NCBI GenBank assembly: GCA_016200005.1 | Contig: JACQFP010000033.1 | Location: 62,001 to 126,000 of the forward strand | DNA: 64,000 nucleotides | Direction: 5' to 3' | Source: Verrucomicrobiota bacterium | Lineage (GTDB): Bacteria > Verrucomicrobiota > Verrucomicrobiia > Limisphaerales > PALSA-1396 | In this document: piece by piece, positions 1 through 9,019 of the stretch | Layout of the letters: each line of letters starts with the position of its first letter | Numbering within the stretch: position 1 is the stretch's first letter | Position numbers and translations under genes: made by a program | Notes under the pieces: model-generated | What the model was told of the DNA's origin: nothing | Database searches by the model: none | The model's input: only the letters and a program-made list of their open reading frames with translations

Positions 1-270
1 GGCTACGAAGGCTCCGTTGTTGTGCAGGAAGTCAGAAAGCGCAAGGGCAACGAAGGTTTCAACGTTAGCAGCGGTGAATACGAAGACCTCGTCAAGGCCG
101 GTGTGGTTGATCCCAAGAAGGTCACCCGCGCCGCGCTGCAAAACGCGGCTTCCATCGCTGGTCTGCTCCTGACCACCGAATGCCTCATCACCGAGGTGCC
201 GGAGAAGGAAAAACCGGCGCCCGCGGGTCATGGCGGCCACGGCGGCGGCATGGGCGGCATGGATTACTAA
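1..270 (+). CDS. groEL: 60 kDa chaperonin GroEL, C-terminal part
   Basis: This is the last 89 residues of the type I chaperonin, which folds cytoplasmic proteins inside a double-ring chamber with GroES. The frame is open from the first base, so the gene begins upstream of the window. The visible part has the family's final helix ([17 protein letters not shown], then ITEVPEKE) and ends in a Gly/His/Met-rich flexible tail ([14 protein letters not shown]), the usual GGM tail, here with His inserted. A strong hairpin terminator follows at 306. Identification is very secure; paralog number cannot be judged from this window. Confidence 0.97.
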   Translation, partial: GYEGSVVVQEVRKRKGNEGFNVSSGEYEDLVKAGVVDPKKVTRAALQNAASIAGLLLTTECLITEVPEKEKPAPAGHGGHGGGMGGMDY

Positions 271-305
271 GCCGTTCGGCCTTTCGGAGGAACCGAAACA
301 ATGCA

Positions 306-340
306 AGCGAGGTTGGCGCACGCCAGCCTCGCTTTTTGCT
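306..340 (+). terminator. Rho-independent terminator of groEL
   Basis: AGCGAGGTTGGC pairs with GCCAGCCTCGCT across a four-base loop, giving a 12-bp stem with one G-T pair. It is followed by TTTTTGCTTTT. It lies 36 bases after the groEL stop and separates it from ssrA. Confidence 0.9.
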
Positions 341-378
341 TTTCGCACTTTCCCATCTTCACACTTGTATTGACGCGC

Positions 379-407
379 TTGACCGCCGCGAGGAATTGAA
401 GCATGAT
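379..407 (+). promoter_or_regulatory. Candidate sigma-70 promoter of ssrA
   Basis: TTGACC at 379 (5 of 6 to the -35 consensus) is followed after 17 bases by CATGAT at 402 (4 of 6 to the -10 consensus). This would start transcription a few bases before the mature tmRNA 5' end at 422. An overlapping TTGACG at 370 is an alternative -35. Confidence 0.45.
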
Positions 408-421
408 CTTCTTGCCGACAT

Positions 422-775
422 GGGGGCGTACTGGTTTCGACCTGGAAAATGCGCCAGAGGCGGCATGCCGAGGATGGTTCGTTGGCCTCGTTAATCATCG
501 AACCAAAAAATAAGTGCTAACGAAGAATTAGCTCTCGCGGCCTAAATTGCCGCGACGTTCGCCCTTGGACACCTGCTACGAGGGACGAACGCCACAGCAG
601 GCATGGTTGACGGCGGAGACTGCGCGCCGGCGGCCGAGAAAATCTCATGCGGACTAGGCAGTGTGACTCGGGTCAGAGCGTCATCACACCGCAGAAAACT
701 CTCTTCTGACTAAGCATGTAGTCGCGGCTGGTTTGTTAGCCAGGGACGCGGGTTCAATTCCCGCCGCCTCCACCA
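422..775 (+). ncRNA. ssrA: Transfer-messenger RNA (tmRNA)
   Basis: tmRNA rescues ribosomes stalled on broken mRNAs and tags the nascent protein for proteolysis, working with SmpB. The 5' end GGGGGCGTACTGGTTTCGAC has the conserved tmRNA start. It pairs over seven bases with CGCCTCC near the 3' end, which terminates in encoded CCA (773-775). GGTTCAATTCCC is the T-arm. The tag frame starts with the GCT resume codon at 516 and reads ANEELALAA followed by TAA at 543-545. The gene is in one piece (about 354 nt) and not permuted. It sits just downstream of the groEL terminator. Confidence 0.97.
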
Positions 776-840
776 TCGTTGTGCTTGTGTCTTTTGATGC
801 AAAAGATGTCATGTCTGAAGCGCAATAATTCTGCCCAGTT

Positions 841-2364
841 ATGAAAACACGCGACCCGGCCACACAAATTCACCGTCGGGATTTCATCAGAAGCAGTGCT
901 GGTTTGACGGCGCTGGCCGCGGCGGGTCCGCTGGGCCACCTCGCCACCGCGACGGCGGCGGAACCACTCCAGAGCCGCAAGAGCGTCGGCATTCAGGTGG
1001 GCGCGGTTTCATTTGTGGATGAAGGCACCGAGAACGTGCTCGACGTTTTGCAGGAACGTGGAGCCGTTGATGCCATCTATCTCACTACTTTTACGTACGG
1101 GCGTGGATTGGGCGGGCGACAGATTCCGGGCCACCCGTTCCCCGACCACGGCGTGCGGGTGTCGGACGAGAAGTTTTTCCACGGCGGGAATTATGCCACG
1201 CCGCACCCTGAGTTTTACCGCGATACTGTGCTGAAGCAAACCCGTGCGCCCGACCATGGTGACCTCGACATTGTCGCCACCGTGCTGCCCGCTGCCAAAA
1301 AGCGCGGGATGCGCCTGTTCTGCTCGATCGAAGACGTGTTTAGCGGTGAGGTGCCGGGTGTGAAGGAGGTTTCTGAAGTGGATCTCCAAGGGCGCCGAGC
1401 CGGCGGCCTTTGTCTCTACCATCCTGACGTGCGCGCGTTCTGGACTGGTCTCGCAACAGATCTATGCAAGTCGTACGACATCGATGGCATTCTCTTTTTC
1501 AACGAACGCAATGGCCCGTTGCTGAATGCGCTCGGCGCCAGCCACGCGCAGAGCATCGCCTCGTCGCGTGTCACCTGTTTCTGCGAACATCACCAGCGGG
1601 CGGCGAAAGAGCGCGGTATTCATTTTGAGCGCGCCCGGCAGGGTTACCTCAAGCTCGACCAGTTCATCCAGGCGGCGCTCAAAGACCAACGACCGACCGA
1701 CGGCTACTTCGTCGAGTTCTGGCGGTTGCTCGTCGAGTATCCGGAGATCATCGCGTGGGATGGGTTGTTTGACGCGGCGAAGCATCGGGTGCTCGCCGAG
1801 CTCAATGCCGCCGTGAAGCGCGTGCGGCCGGGGCTGCAAGTCGGTTTCCACATCGAGCACGTCAACTCCTTCAATCCCATTTTCCGCGCCACGCGCAGTT
1901 ACGCCGATCTGGCGACGAAGGCCGACTTCCTGAAGGTCGTCGTCTATAACAACTGCGGCGGCGAACGCTATGCCAACTTCATCCGCAACGTTGGCTCAAC
2001 AGTGTTCCGTGACGTGCCGAAGGACGAGTTGCTGCGATTCAACAATCACCTCCTCCACTACGGTGACGAGGCCAGGCTCGACGAACTCGCCACCGCTGGA
2101 CTTTCACCAGACTACATCTCGCGCGAAACGAAGCGCGCCCTCGGCGGCGTGCAGGGCAAGTGCAAGGTCCTGCCGGGAATAGACATCGGCATCCCGACCG
2201 GCAAGAACAGCCGCAAAGCTTCACCCGAGGACACTTACGCCGCTGTCACCGCCGCGCTTAAAGCTGGTGCGGATGGTGTGATTCTCTCGCGCAAGTACTC
2301 CGAAATGCAACTGGCCAATCTGGCGGCCGCAGGACGGGCTGTGCGGGAGGCATCGAAACAGTAG
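841..2364 (+). CDS. Tat-exported TIM-barrel hydrolase-like protein
   Basis: A 507-residue protein with a twin-arginine signal: HRRDFIRSSAGLTALAAAG at about residues 12-30, ending near ATATAAEP. The mature part alternates hydrophobic strands and helices as in a TIM barrel (for example LFCSIEDVF, DIDGILFFNERNG, VGFHIEHVNSFNP, PGIDIGIPTG and a final GADGVILSRKYSEM). This resembles the hypothetical glycosidase-like proteins that Verrucomicrobia and Planctomycetes export near carbohydrate genes. Candidate acidic residues lie in FFNERNG and FHIEH, but I cannot assign a glycoside hydrolase family or substrate. No clear Shine-Dalgarno precedes the ATG; the start is chosen because the Tat motif follows directly. 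A short inverted repeat CGCGAG/CTCGCG (366-383 after base 2000) lies just past the stop, facing the convergent next gene. Confidence 0.6.
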   Translation: MKTRDPATQIHRRDFIRSSAGLTALAAAGPLGHLATATAAEPLQSRKSVGIQVGAVSFVDEGTENVLDVLQERGAVDAIYLTTFTYGRGLGGRQIPGHPFPDHGVRVSDEKFFHGGNYATPHPEFYRDTVLKQTRAPDHGDLDIVATVLPAAKKRGMRLFCSIEDVFSGEVPGVKEVSEVDLQGRRAGGLCLYHPDVRAFWTGLATDLCKSYDIDGILFFNERNGPLLNALGASHAQSIASSRVTCFCEHHQRAAKERGIHFERARQGYLKLDQFIQAALKDQRPTDGYFVEFWRLLVEYPEIIAWDGLFDAAKHRVLAELNAAVKRVRPGLQVGFHIEHVNSFNPIFRATRSYADLATKADFLKVVVYNNCGGERYANFIRNVGSTVFRDVPKDELLRFNNHLLHYGDEARLDELATAGLSPDYISRETKRALGGVQGKCKVLPGIDIGIPTGKNSRKASPEDTYAAVTAALKAGADGVILSRKYSEMQLANLAAAGRAVREASKQ

Positions 2365-2386
2365 GCGCGAGATTCACCTCGCGAAC

Positions 2387-5371
2387 TCACCCGGCCACAA
2401 ACAGCAAGTGACGCTGGCCCCACGCCCCTTGCGCCTTGAAACGCAACCCGCCGTTCTCGCAAACGGACTCCACCGCCTCTCCCAGCGATCCGGGTCGCGC
2501 GCCGCGGAAGAAGAGCCGCCCTTTGGTGACGCCCGCCGACAACGGCACGGAAACTTCCGCGTCCCCCTTGACCCAAAGCTCCAGCACCGCTCCGCCCGGC
2601 ACGCGGCGCGCCGGCAACACCGGTGCCCACGCCATCAGCGCCATTGGCTGGCTCGCAAAGTTATGCTCGTGCCCGTCCACCACGATGCGCCGGCAGTTGT
2701 GCCCGGCAAAACCAATGAGCGCACCGCGGTCGTCGAGACGAAATGCCACCGTCAGCAAGCCGTCGTAATTCACGCGATGGCCGTTCACGGCAAAGTCGCG
2801 CAACTCCAGCCTGTCCGGCGGCAGCGGATTGCGCGCAAGAATTTCCGCGTCCTGCTTCGCATCGCGGTGGAAGCCGCCGGGCCAGCTTTCTTCGTGTGTG
2901 CGGTAGTGAACTGCAATGCTCGTCGTGCCGTTTGGAAAGCTGCACGCCAGATAAGGTGTCGTGCGTGAAACCACACTGGGATTGTCATTGGCTGGCGCGT
3001 TGGCCTGGGTTTTCGGATACGCGCCGAGCGCAAACAGAATCTCAAACCACGTCCGCACTTCCTCACCGAGCGACGCCGCTTGATCATCGCGCGGACGAAA
3101 GCCGAGGAACGTCGCCGAGCCGCCTTTTGCCGTCGCACGATGCACACCGACAATTTCTTTGTTCAGGTTGGCGACTATTTCGACGCCGGCGTCCGGCTCG
3201 ACCGGGTAAACCAGGTCCACGAGGAAATCCGTGAGCACGGTTTGCGGCAGCACAGACTTCAGCACGCCGGTGAAATGAATTTGTCGCCCTGGCATCTCTT
3301 GGCCTTCGACACCAAAGGCGACGTTTTTCACGCCGACAAGTGTTTGCCAGCGAGCAAGGATCGACTGGCCGGAAAGATCGAGCCGCGGCGGAGGCCCAGA
3401 CCAAACCAGCTTGCCGCCAACTTCGACGAATTTCTCCATGAATGGCAGAAGCTCCACTGGTGGCAGCGGCTCGAACAACACCGCGAGCGTTCCGAATTTG
3501 CGTCCGGCCATTTCAATTTTCCCATCCTCGTTGACGCGCCCGCGTTCGAGCAATTTGCGCGGCGTGACGTAATTCGCGTAACCGTATTGCACCATCCACG
3601 AGCCGAAGCGCTCCTCGCACGCGACGAGTGAGAGCGGATACAGCATGAGCACGTCGGTGTCGCGATGCTGTATATCCTGCACCGCCGCGAACCACTCGCT
3701 CGCGGACGCACCGTAAGCGTCGCAAAGCGCCTGGTGACGGCGGCCCACCTCGCCGGGCATGCCCCACGCCGCGGCGTAGGCTTGCGGCACGCGGTTGAGG
3801 ATGCCGGTCGAGCAGGCCAGCGCGATGCCGTAGTAGTCGCGGTCGGACCAGCCGCCCTCGGCGTGATCGTTGCCACCGCCAGTGAGAAATTCGTTCCACT
3901 CAAAGTAATCATCGCAGGCGCAGGCGGCTTGCTGCACGGTGTTCGACCAGAGGAAGTCCGGAGTGTATTCGTATTGGCGCGGCGCGCGGCGCAGATTGCC
4001 GGTGTTCCAGAAATCAATCGTCGGACTTTGCGCCCAGGTGGCGTGCGCGCGGGCTTCGAGTTCCTGGCCGTATTTCTTTTCGGCAAATTCCTTCGCCTTG
4101 ACGAACAACTCCACGACGCTGCGCTGGAGCAAATCGAAGTAACGGCGGCGGAGCAGGAAGGATTTTTGAACTTCCTCCGGGCTGTGGCCGAAGACGTGTT
4201 GTGCCGGCAGCCGCGCTTCCAGATCGGGCAGGAAACCGTGTTGGCCGTAGGCGAAATAGACGAGGAACTTCTCGAAGTCCGCGAACTCCGCGCCGTAGAG
4301 CTTCGCGAAAGTTTGTGCCATGTGCGGCGTGAGGTAGCGAAACGTGAGCTGGCCTTCATCGTGGTGGCTGGCGTAGTGCCAGTCCTGCTGGATGTGCATC
4401 TCGTCGGCGTAAAGACCGTTGAGCGGCACGCCCGCCGCGTGGTAGCGGTTCACGAGGTCTTCAAGGAACGGCAGCGCCTTGGGACTGAAATAATCCATCT
4501 CCGGCACAGTATAGCTCACGACAACGAGCACGCGGTTGAGCGTGCCGACCTGCGTCTCGCCGCTGCCGCGAACCATCATGCGGCGCGACTTCGCGTTCGT
4601 CACTGCGGATTCGTCCACGTCAATGTCCGGCGCGGATTTCAATTCGACGATGTCCGCCGGGCTCACGGCGTAGAAGCTCGTGCCGCCGACGCGCTGCTCG
4701 CGGAAGGCAAACACCCGCACGCCGGTGCGCTTGAGTTCGATGCTGCCTTTGTTGTTGGTCCAGCGGTGCTCTTCCCAAAGCGACACGGTGTACTTGCCGG
4801 TGGCCGGATCGCGGTAGCCTTCGCGGTATTGCACACAACGGCCGGATTCACCGGTCTTGCGTTGGTAACCACGGCCGATTTCCAGCGGGCTGAGCAGACT
4901 CAACTCGAAGCCCAGCCCGTAAGCCTTGAGCGTTTCACCGATACGGGCAAGGCGGCGGATGTAATCGTCTGTGTCCGGCATGAGTGCGCGCGGTTTGTTG
5001 CCCTGGCCGGCGCGGTATTGCGTCCAGAACTCGTCAAACGCAAGAATCACCGTGCGTCCGCCGGCGGCCTTGGTTTGCTCGCAAATCTTTCGGAGCGTGG
5101 TCGGGTTCGGCGTCTGGCTCAGGCTCAGGTCCACGACCTTGTCCGGGTCCTGCAAATCTTCGAGCTGCTGATCGCTGACGAGAATGATGCCGCCCCGATG
5201 CATTTGAAACTGCCACGGGCCGGGGAATTTTAGCGCGGGATCCGGCAACGCCGCTGTGTCGTCCGCCAAAACCCTGCCCGCGAGCAGCGGCGCCGCGGAA
5301 CAGGCGATGCCCAGGCTGCCGAGGCGTTGGATGAATTCGCGGCGGGTGTGGCAAGCTATGGAATCAAGCAT
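2387..5371 (-). CDS. Large exported hypothetical protein, glycosidase-like
   Basis: A protein of about 994 residues from the ATG at 5371. The frame is open upstream to 5524, but the internal start puts a Tat-like signal (TRREFIQRLGSLGIACSAAPLLAG) at the N-terminus. Early segments (GRTVILAFDEFW, GLGFELSLLSPLE) suggest a TIM barrel, and GLYADEMHIQQDW could carry a catalytic acid pair. The middle has LAVLFEPLPPVELLPFMEKF and GGKLVWSGPPPRL, reminiscent of the glutamine-amidotransferase-like fold of large beta-galactosidase-type enzymes. The C-terminus is beta-rich. Family and substrate are not recognised. It is convergent with the gene at 841 and divergent from the Uma2 gene. Confidence 0.55.
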   Translation of the reverse strand: MLDSIACHTRREFIQRLGSLGIACSAAPLLAGRVLADDTAALPDPALKFPGPWQFQMHRGGIILVSDQQLEDLQDPDKVVDLSLSQTPNPTTLRKICEQTKAAGGRTVILAFDEFWTQYRAGQGNKPRALMPDTDDYIRRLARIGETLKAYGLGFELSLLSPLEIGRGYQRKTGESGRCVQYREGYRDPATGKYTVSLWEEHRWTNNKGSIELKRTGVRVFAFREQRVGGTSFYAVSPADIVELKSAPDIDVDESAVTNAKSRRMMVRGSGETQVGTLNRVLVVVSYTVPEMDYFSPKALPFLEDLVNRYHAAGVPLNGLYADEMHIQQDWHYASHHDEGQLTFRYLTPHMAQTFAKLYGAEFADFEKFLVYFAYGQHGFLPDLEARLPAQHVFGHSPEEVQKSFLLRRRYFDLLQRSVVELFVKAKEFAEKKYGQELEARAHATWAQSPTIDFWNTGNLRRAPRQYEYTPDFLWSNTVQQAACACDDYFEWNEFLTGGGNDHAEGGWSDRDYYGIALACSTGILNRVPQAYAAAWGMPGEVGRRHQALCDAYGASASEWFAAVQDIQHRDTDVLMLYPLSLVACEERFGSWMVQYGYANYVTPRKLLERGRVNEDGKIEMAGRKFGTLAVLFEPLPPVELLPFMEKFVEVGGKLVWSGPPPRLDLSGQSILARWQTLVGVKNVAFGVEGQEMPGRQIHFTGVLKSVLPQTVLTDFLVDLVYPVEPDAGVEIVANLNKEIVGVHRATAKGGSATFLGFRPRDDQAASLGEEVRTWFEILFALGAYPKTQANAPANDNPSVVSRTTPYLACSFPNGTTSIAVHYRTHEESWPGGFHRDAKQDAEILARNPLPPDRLELRDFAVNGHRVNYDGLLTVAFRLDDRGALIGFAGHNCRRIVVDGHEHNFASQPMALMAWAPVLPARRVPGGAVLELWVKGDAEVSVPLSAGVTKGRLFFRGARPGSLGEAVESVCENGGLRFKAQGAWGQRHLLFVAG

Positions 5372-5639
5372 GACTGTCGCAGGGTTGGTTTTGCGATTTT
5401 CCGAACGTCGGCAGCTTGACGCCAACCGGCGCGGGAACGCAACTGCGAAATTCCGTTGCAAGACTGTGAGATACGACAGCAACACCTTCTCCTTCACGTC
5501 ACAGTTCAGAAACAAACAAAACAAGTTTTTCGGCCGGTCCGAACCTCGCTACGCGCCGAAACAGTTGTAGTGAATATTGACCCCTTCACGACCAGAAAAT
5601 GAACTTGGCGGCGATGCCACGAAGGACTATGTTTGCCCT

Positions 5640-6212
5640 ATGACGGGAATTGAAACACCGAAACCAGTAGTTGCTGGCCCGCAAGTCTGGCCTCTCGGCG
5701 TCAAAGCTTATCATGCGCTGGGCGAGCTGGGCCTCATCCCGGAGAAGACCGAACTGCTGTACGGTCAAATCTTCCACAAAATGCCAAAGTCTCCCTTCCA
5801 CCGCCTCCTCCTCATGCGGCTTTTGGAACTGCTTCAGCGCGTTCTGCCGCCCGGCCTGCACGTTCAACCGGAACAGCCAATCCTCTGCGGCAATTCCGAG
5901 CCGGAGCCGGACCTCTCGATCATCCGCGGTTCCATTGAAGACTACCAGAGCGAGCACCCCCGGACCGCCGAACTTGTGATCGAGATTTGTGTAAGCAGCC
6001 ACGAGTACGACCGCTCCAAACTCCGCGCCTACGCCGGGGCCGGCGTGAAGGAATGCTGGCTGGTGCTTGGACCGGAGAAACAGATCGAAGTCCACCGCCA
6101 GCCGCAGGGCGATCAGTTTGCCGAACACGCTCTCCACGGGCCGGGCGGATCCCTGACCTGTGCGGCGGCGCCGAGCTTCACGGTCGAGTTGGACCGCCTC
6201 TTTGCGGCCTGA
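5640..6212 (+). CDS. Uma2 family (DUF820) restriction-endonuclease-fold protein
   Basis: A 190-residue protein of the Uma2/DUF820 family, common in cyanobacteria, Planctomycetes and Verrucomicrobia and predicted to have a PD-(D/E)XK nuclease-like fold. Visible core: EPEPDLSIIRG (acidic strand), ELVIEICVSSHEYDRSKLRAYAGAG (the E-x-hydrophobic-S plus DR-K-L-Y signature), then KECWLVLGPEKQIEVHR. The likely catalytic set is Asp in PDLSI, Glu in VIEI and Lys in RSKLRAY. The ATG at 5640 is preferred over 5577 because the family core starts shortly after. Its stop is directly followed by the headless URO-D-like fragment, suggesting the gene was acquired by replacement of that gene's 5' half. The cellular role of the family is unknown. 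Confidence 0.8.
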   Translation: MTGIETPKPVVAGPQVWPLGVKAYHALGELGLIPEKTELLYGQIFHKMPKSPFHRLLLMRLLELLQRVLPPGLHVQPEQPILCGNSEPEPDLSIIRGSIEDYQSEHPRTAELVIEICVSSHEYDRSKLRAYAGAGVKECWLVLGPEKQIEVHRQPQGDQFAEHALHGPGGSLTCAAAPSFTVELDRLFAA

Positions 6213-6214
6213 CC

Positions 6215-6940
6215 ACATCCGATCCCACGAAGCAAGTACCCATCGGTTTCTGGATGCATCGCGGCTGCGTGCCGTTCATCAGCCCGAAACAATTTCAATC
6301 GCACTACTGGCCCACGCTCCGGCCGTGCATCGAGGAATTCTGGAAGCACGGCCACCAGACCTTGTTCTACGCCGAGGGCAAATGGGACCATCACCTCGAC
6401 GATTTCGCCACGCTGCCGGAGCGGAGCATTCTTTTCCACGTGGACCAGGGCGATATTTTTCTCGCGCAGAAAAAGCTGCATCACAAATTCGCGCTCAGCG
6501 GCGGCATCCCGAACGTCCTGCTCAGCTACGGCAAACCCGACGAAGTCCGCGCGCACTGCCGGAAGGTCATTGACGGCGTGGCCCGGGACGGGGGCTACAT
6601 CATGGATGCGGGCGCGATCATGCAGGACGACACCAGCATCGAGAACCTGCGCGCGCTGACGGACTTCACGCGCGAATACGGCGTCTATTCGGCGGGTTCA
6701 AGTCAGGCCTCAACCGGTCTCGCGCAATTGTGCCCCTGCCACGGAGCGGACGTGTCCACGCTCACGGGAATGGCGCATCGCGCCGCTCCCCGGATCAAAC
6801 CCGGCATCTGTCGTCCGTGGGAGGAAAAGGCCAAGGAACTTCCGCCGATCATCGGCGACCAGGATTTGGTTCGCCGGGTCTGGGAAAAAGTGGAAGCGTT
6901 GGGCAACACTTACATCTGGCAATTGCTGTTGAGCTTCTGA
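6215..6940 (+). pseudogene. 5'-truncated uroporphyrinogen decarboxylase-like (MtaA/URO-D) gene
   Basis: The frame encodes about 240 residues that match the C-terminal two thirds of the corrinoid-methyltransferase-like URO-D family. Features are a PIGFWMHRG.VPFISPKQF segment, YWPTLRPCIEEFWKHG, FYAEGKWDHHLDD, ILFHVDQGDIFLAQKKL, SGGIPNVLLSYGKPDEVRAHC and GGYIMDAGAIMQDDTSIENLRAL. Intact members run to about 340-400 residues with an N-terminal helical and first-strand region, which is absent. Upstream in this frame there is only the +2 shadow of the Uma2 gene. An internal ATG at 6254 could start translation, but the protein would lack part of the barrel. I read it as a remnant. The last part (WQLLLSF) reaches a normal stop. 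Confidence 0.7.
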
Positions 6941-6943
6941 CTT

Positions 6944-7990
6944 TCAGGGGCGGCCTTGCCCCAAAACGTTTGGATTACCCTGCGGAGTGGCGGGGCCGTC
7001 ACTCGGTGCGGCGCGCGGTTGTGCACGGTTAGGATTGTGCTCTTGGTTGGAGAACTTCTGCTTGAGCTGACTGATGACCGGTGCTTGCTCCTTCTGAAAC
7101 GTTTCCCAGCGATACCCCGTTGGGTCGAGAGATCCGTCCAAGCGTTTGAGCCCTATCACCGCCCAGTATCGAACGCGCTCCGATTCGGAATCCAACGCTT
7201 CCAATAGGAATGCAGCGGATCGGGGGTCCTTCAGGGATCCGAGGACTTGGAGCGCTTCGGCCTGTCTGGAACCGTTTTTGAGGTCAGACTGCAATGTTTC
7301 GGCCAGCCAGTCAAAAGGCTCCTTGTCCTTGTTTCGTATCCACCACTTGGTCCAAAAGTCGCGCTGCCACGCACCCCAATCAGTACCCGGCGGACCAAAA
7401 CAACACCAAGTGTGCTTGTAGCCGGAAACGTCGGCGAGAATCTCACCAATACTCCAATTTTTGCCCGTCATGGATTTGTCGGCGAGATCCATCGCGCTCA
7501 CCAAGTCGCCTGCTCTGCTCGGTTTCCTGGCGATCATTTTTCGCAGGCGCTCCTCGGCATCAAATGATAGCCGTGCAACGCGGAGCAAATCGACCAGAAT
7601 CATAGTGATCTGGTCTTCGTACTCCAATGGGAACCGGCGAATAACCTGAGACGACGCTCGTTGGTCTTCATGACTGCGAAGGATGCTTCTTAGAAGATCA
7701 AGCGATCCAACGGTGGGAAGCTGACACAGACAAGCGGCCAGCAGCCAACGTTGTTCCGGGTCACTTTGACCGTACCTTTCGATCAAGAGTGGGACGGCAT
7801 TCGTCCCGTGCTGGGCCACCCGCTCGATGCGCTCTTCAAGGTTAACTTTCCGACCGAGACCGGCAAGCAAGTGATCAATATCTGCTTGAACTTCCTTCGG
7901 CTCGAATCCTTGCACAGAAACGCAAAGGAGCAGCAAAGCGCCGAACGCAAGGCCGCTTTGGGGCCAATGACGATTGTTCTTCGGATTCAC
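6944..7990 (-). CDS. Exported HEAT-repeat-like protein
   Basis: A 348-residue protein with an N-terminal signal or anchor (SGLAFGALLLLCVSVQGFEP). Helical repeats follow: NAVPLLIERYGQSDPEQRWLLA, VGSLDLLRSILRSHEDQ, QAEALQVLGSLKDPRSAAFLLEAL and SERVRYWAVIGLKRL. The last two are clear HEAT units. The middle (CCFGPPGTDWGAWQRDFWTKWW) is aromatic-rich and unassigned. The C-terminal 40 residues are Pro/Asn/Gln-rich and probably disordered. HEAT arrays usually bind other proteins; no catalytic motif is seen. It ends four bases from the end of the URO-D fragment (convergent). Confidence 0.65.
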   Translation of the reverse strand: MNPKNNRHWPQSGLAFGALLLLCVSVQGFEPKEVQADIDHLLAGLGRKVNLEERIERVAQHGTNAVPLLIERYGQSDPEQRWLLAACLCQLPTVGSLDLLRSILRSHEDQRASSQVIRRFPLEYEDQITMILVDLLRVARLSFDAEERLRKMIARKPSRAGDLVSAMDLADKSMTGKNWSIGEILADVSGYKHTWCCFGPPGTDWGAWQRDFWTKWWIRNKDKEPFDWLAETLQSDLKNGSRQAEALQVLGSLKDPRSAAFLLEALDSESERVRYWAVIGLKRLDGSLDPTGYRWETFQKEQAPVISQLKQKFSNQEHNPNRAQPRAAPSDGPATPQGNPNVLGQGRP

Positions 7991-8130
7991 GTTTGACCTT
8001 CGCCTGATGCTTTATCGAACCACCCGTGAATGTATCCATTGGCCAGGACCGATCAAGCGGCTATTCACAAAACGCGGGCATTGATCCGGCACAGCCGCAA
8101 GCCATCGTCCCGGAGGAGCGTTCGCCGACG

Positions 8131-8185
8131 CGTATGAGCCGCCCACGCCTGATGCGGGTCGCCTGCCGTGTTTTCGAGCGCGAAC
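8131..8185 (+). repeat. 55-bp direct repeat, left copy, flanking the toxin-antitoxin island
   Basis: Starts CGTATGAGCCGCCCACGCCT and ends TTTTCGAGCGCGAAC. The copy at 9914-9968 matches at 52 of 55 positions in the same orientation. Neither copy belongs to a convincing gene. Confidence 0.8.
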
Positions 8186-8187
8186 AT

Positions 8188-8357
8188 GTAGCGGTGGGCG
8201 TCCCGCCTGCCGTAGAGGGCGTGTATCCTGCCGCCCGGACAAAACGTCCGAAGGTTCATTGACTCACAATACTTCCGACGGGCTTGGCTTGGCGAGCGGT
8301 TTTTTCCGCCGGGCGTGACGCACCGGCTCTACGGCAGGCGCGGACGCCCGCAGCTAC
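8188..8357. repeat. Palindromic dispersed-repeat-like element with 30-bp arms
   Basis: The left arm (8188-8217, GTAGCGGTGGGCGTCC then CGCCTGCCGTAGAG) is nearly the reverse complement of the right arm (8327-8357, CTCTACGGCAGGCGCGGACG then CCCGCAGCTAC). About 110 bp lie between. It ends ten bases beyond the 3' end of the vapC-like gene. The region from 7991 to 8366 holds no gene I can support. Confidence 0.7.
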
Positions 8358-8366
8358 CCGCCCACC

Positions 8367-8795
8367 TCAAATCGTCACCAGATTCAAGCCCATCGCGGTG
8401 GCCAGCTTCTTCTGCCGCGTGTCGGAACTGATGAATTCGGTCGCCGCCAGGACTTTTGCCGCTGCGCAGTGGAGAATGTCCAGCGAGCGGCAGCCGACCG
8501 TGCCGGTGTGTTGGTCCGCCAATTTCACCGCTTCGCGGAAGATGTTCGGCCAGTCGCCGCCCGCCGAGGCGAGCACGCCCGATTTCAAATCCGCTTCCAC
8601 CAAAGCCCGCGCGGCGGCCACTTGCTGCGGCGTCGCGTTCTGGAGGAAGACTTTGAGTTGAAGCGCGTTCACGAACTCCAGCTCGTGGAGCGGCGTGTGG
8701 CAGATGGACTTGCCTTGAATGAGCGCAATGACCTGGGCGCTGTCCGTTTCCGGGTAGTAGAGTTTGACGAAGCAACCCGTGTCCAGGTAGGTCAC
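8367..8795 (-). CDS. PIN-domain ribonuclease toxin, VapC-like
   Basis: A 142-residue PIN-domain protein, predicted to be the RNA-cleaving toxin of a type II module. The N-terminal strand MTYLDTGCFVKLYYPE carries the first metal-binding Asp (residue 5). LHELEFVNALQL supplies the conserved Glu. RSLDILHCAAA and FISSDTRQKKLA carry the later acidic residues, so the active site looks complete. The start is GTG at 8795, overlapping the antitoxin stop by four bases (GTGA), a typical translational coupling. Its 3' end abuts the palindromic repeat at 8188-8357. Confidence 0.85.
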   Translation of the reverse strand: MTYLDTGCFVKLYYPETDSAQVIALIQGKSICHTPLHELEFVNALQLKVFLQNATPQQVAAARALVEADLKSGVLASAGGDWPNIFREAVKLADQHTGTVGCRSLDILHCAAAKVLAATEFISSDTRQKKLATAMGLNLVTI

Positions 8796-9019
8796 GACTC
8801 GCCTCCGCGCGCCTCACCAACCAGTTCACTCAGCGGCTTGCCGGGCGGTTGTTCGCCCCAAACCTTTTTGGCTCGCGCCAGGAAATCAGGCTGGTTCGCA
8901 GGAACAACTTTGGCGATGACCTTTTCTTTCTCTGTGAGTTCCACTTCCTCACCGGCGGCGACCCATTCGAGGATTTGCGCCCATTGCTGCGGCGCTTGTT
9001 GAACGCTGGCGGTTTTCAT
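8792..9019 (-). CDS. Phd/YefM-like antitoxin
   Basis: A 75-residue protein from the ATG at 9019: MKTASVQQAPQQWAQILEWVAAGEEVELTEKEKVIAKVVP. This is the N-terminal DNA-binding fold of Phd/YefM-type antitoxins, with the 'GEEVELT...VIAKVVP' strand pair. The C-terminal part (LARAKKVWGEQPPGKPLSELVGEA) would wrap the toxin. It overlaps the downstream PIN toxin gene by four bases. The module probably autorepresses, but I did not identify an operator. Confidence 0.8.
   Translation of the reverse strand: MKTASVQQAPQQWAQILEWVAAGEEVELTEKEKVIAKVVPANQPDFLARAKKVWGEQPPGKPLSELVGEARGGES

Noticed and set aside
700-775. A separate tRNA gene ending in CCA
   Set aside because: The T-arm and CCA pair with the 5' GGGGGCG at 422, so this is the tRNA-like domain of the tmRNA.
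3665-5233. 522-codon open frame on the plus strand
   Set aside because: It is antisense to the exported protein at 2387-5371, which has a Tat signal and coherent structure; the antisense product is a Val/Arg/His-rich shadow of high-GC codon use.
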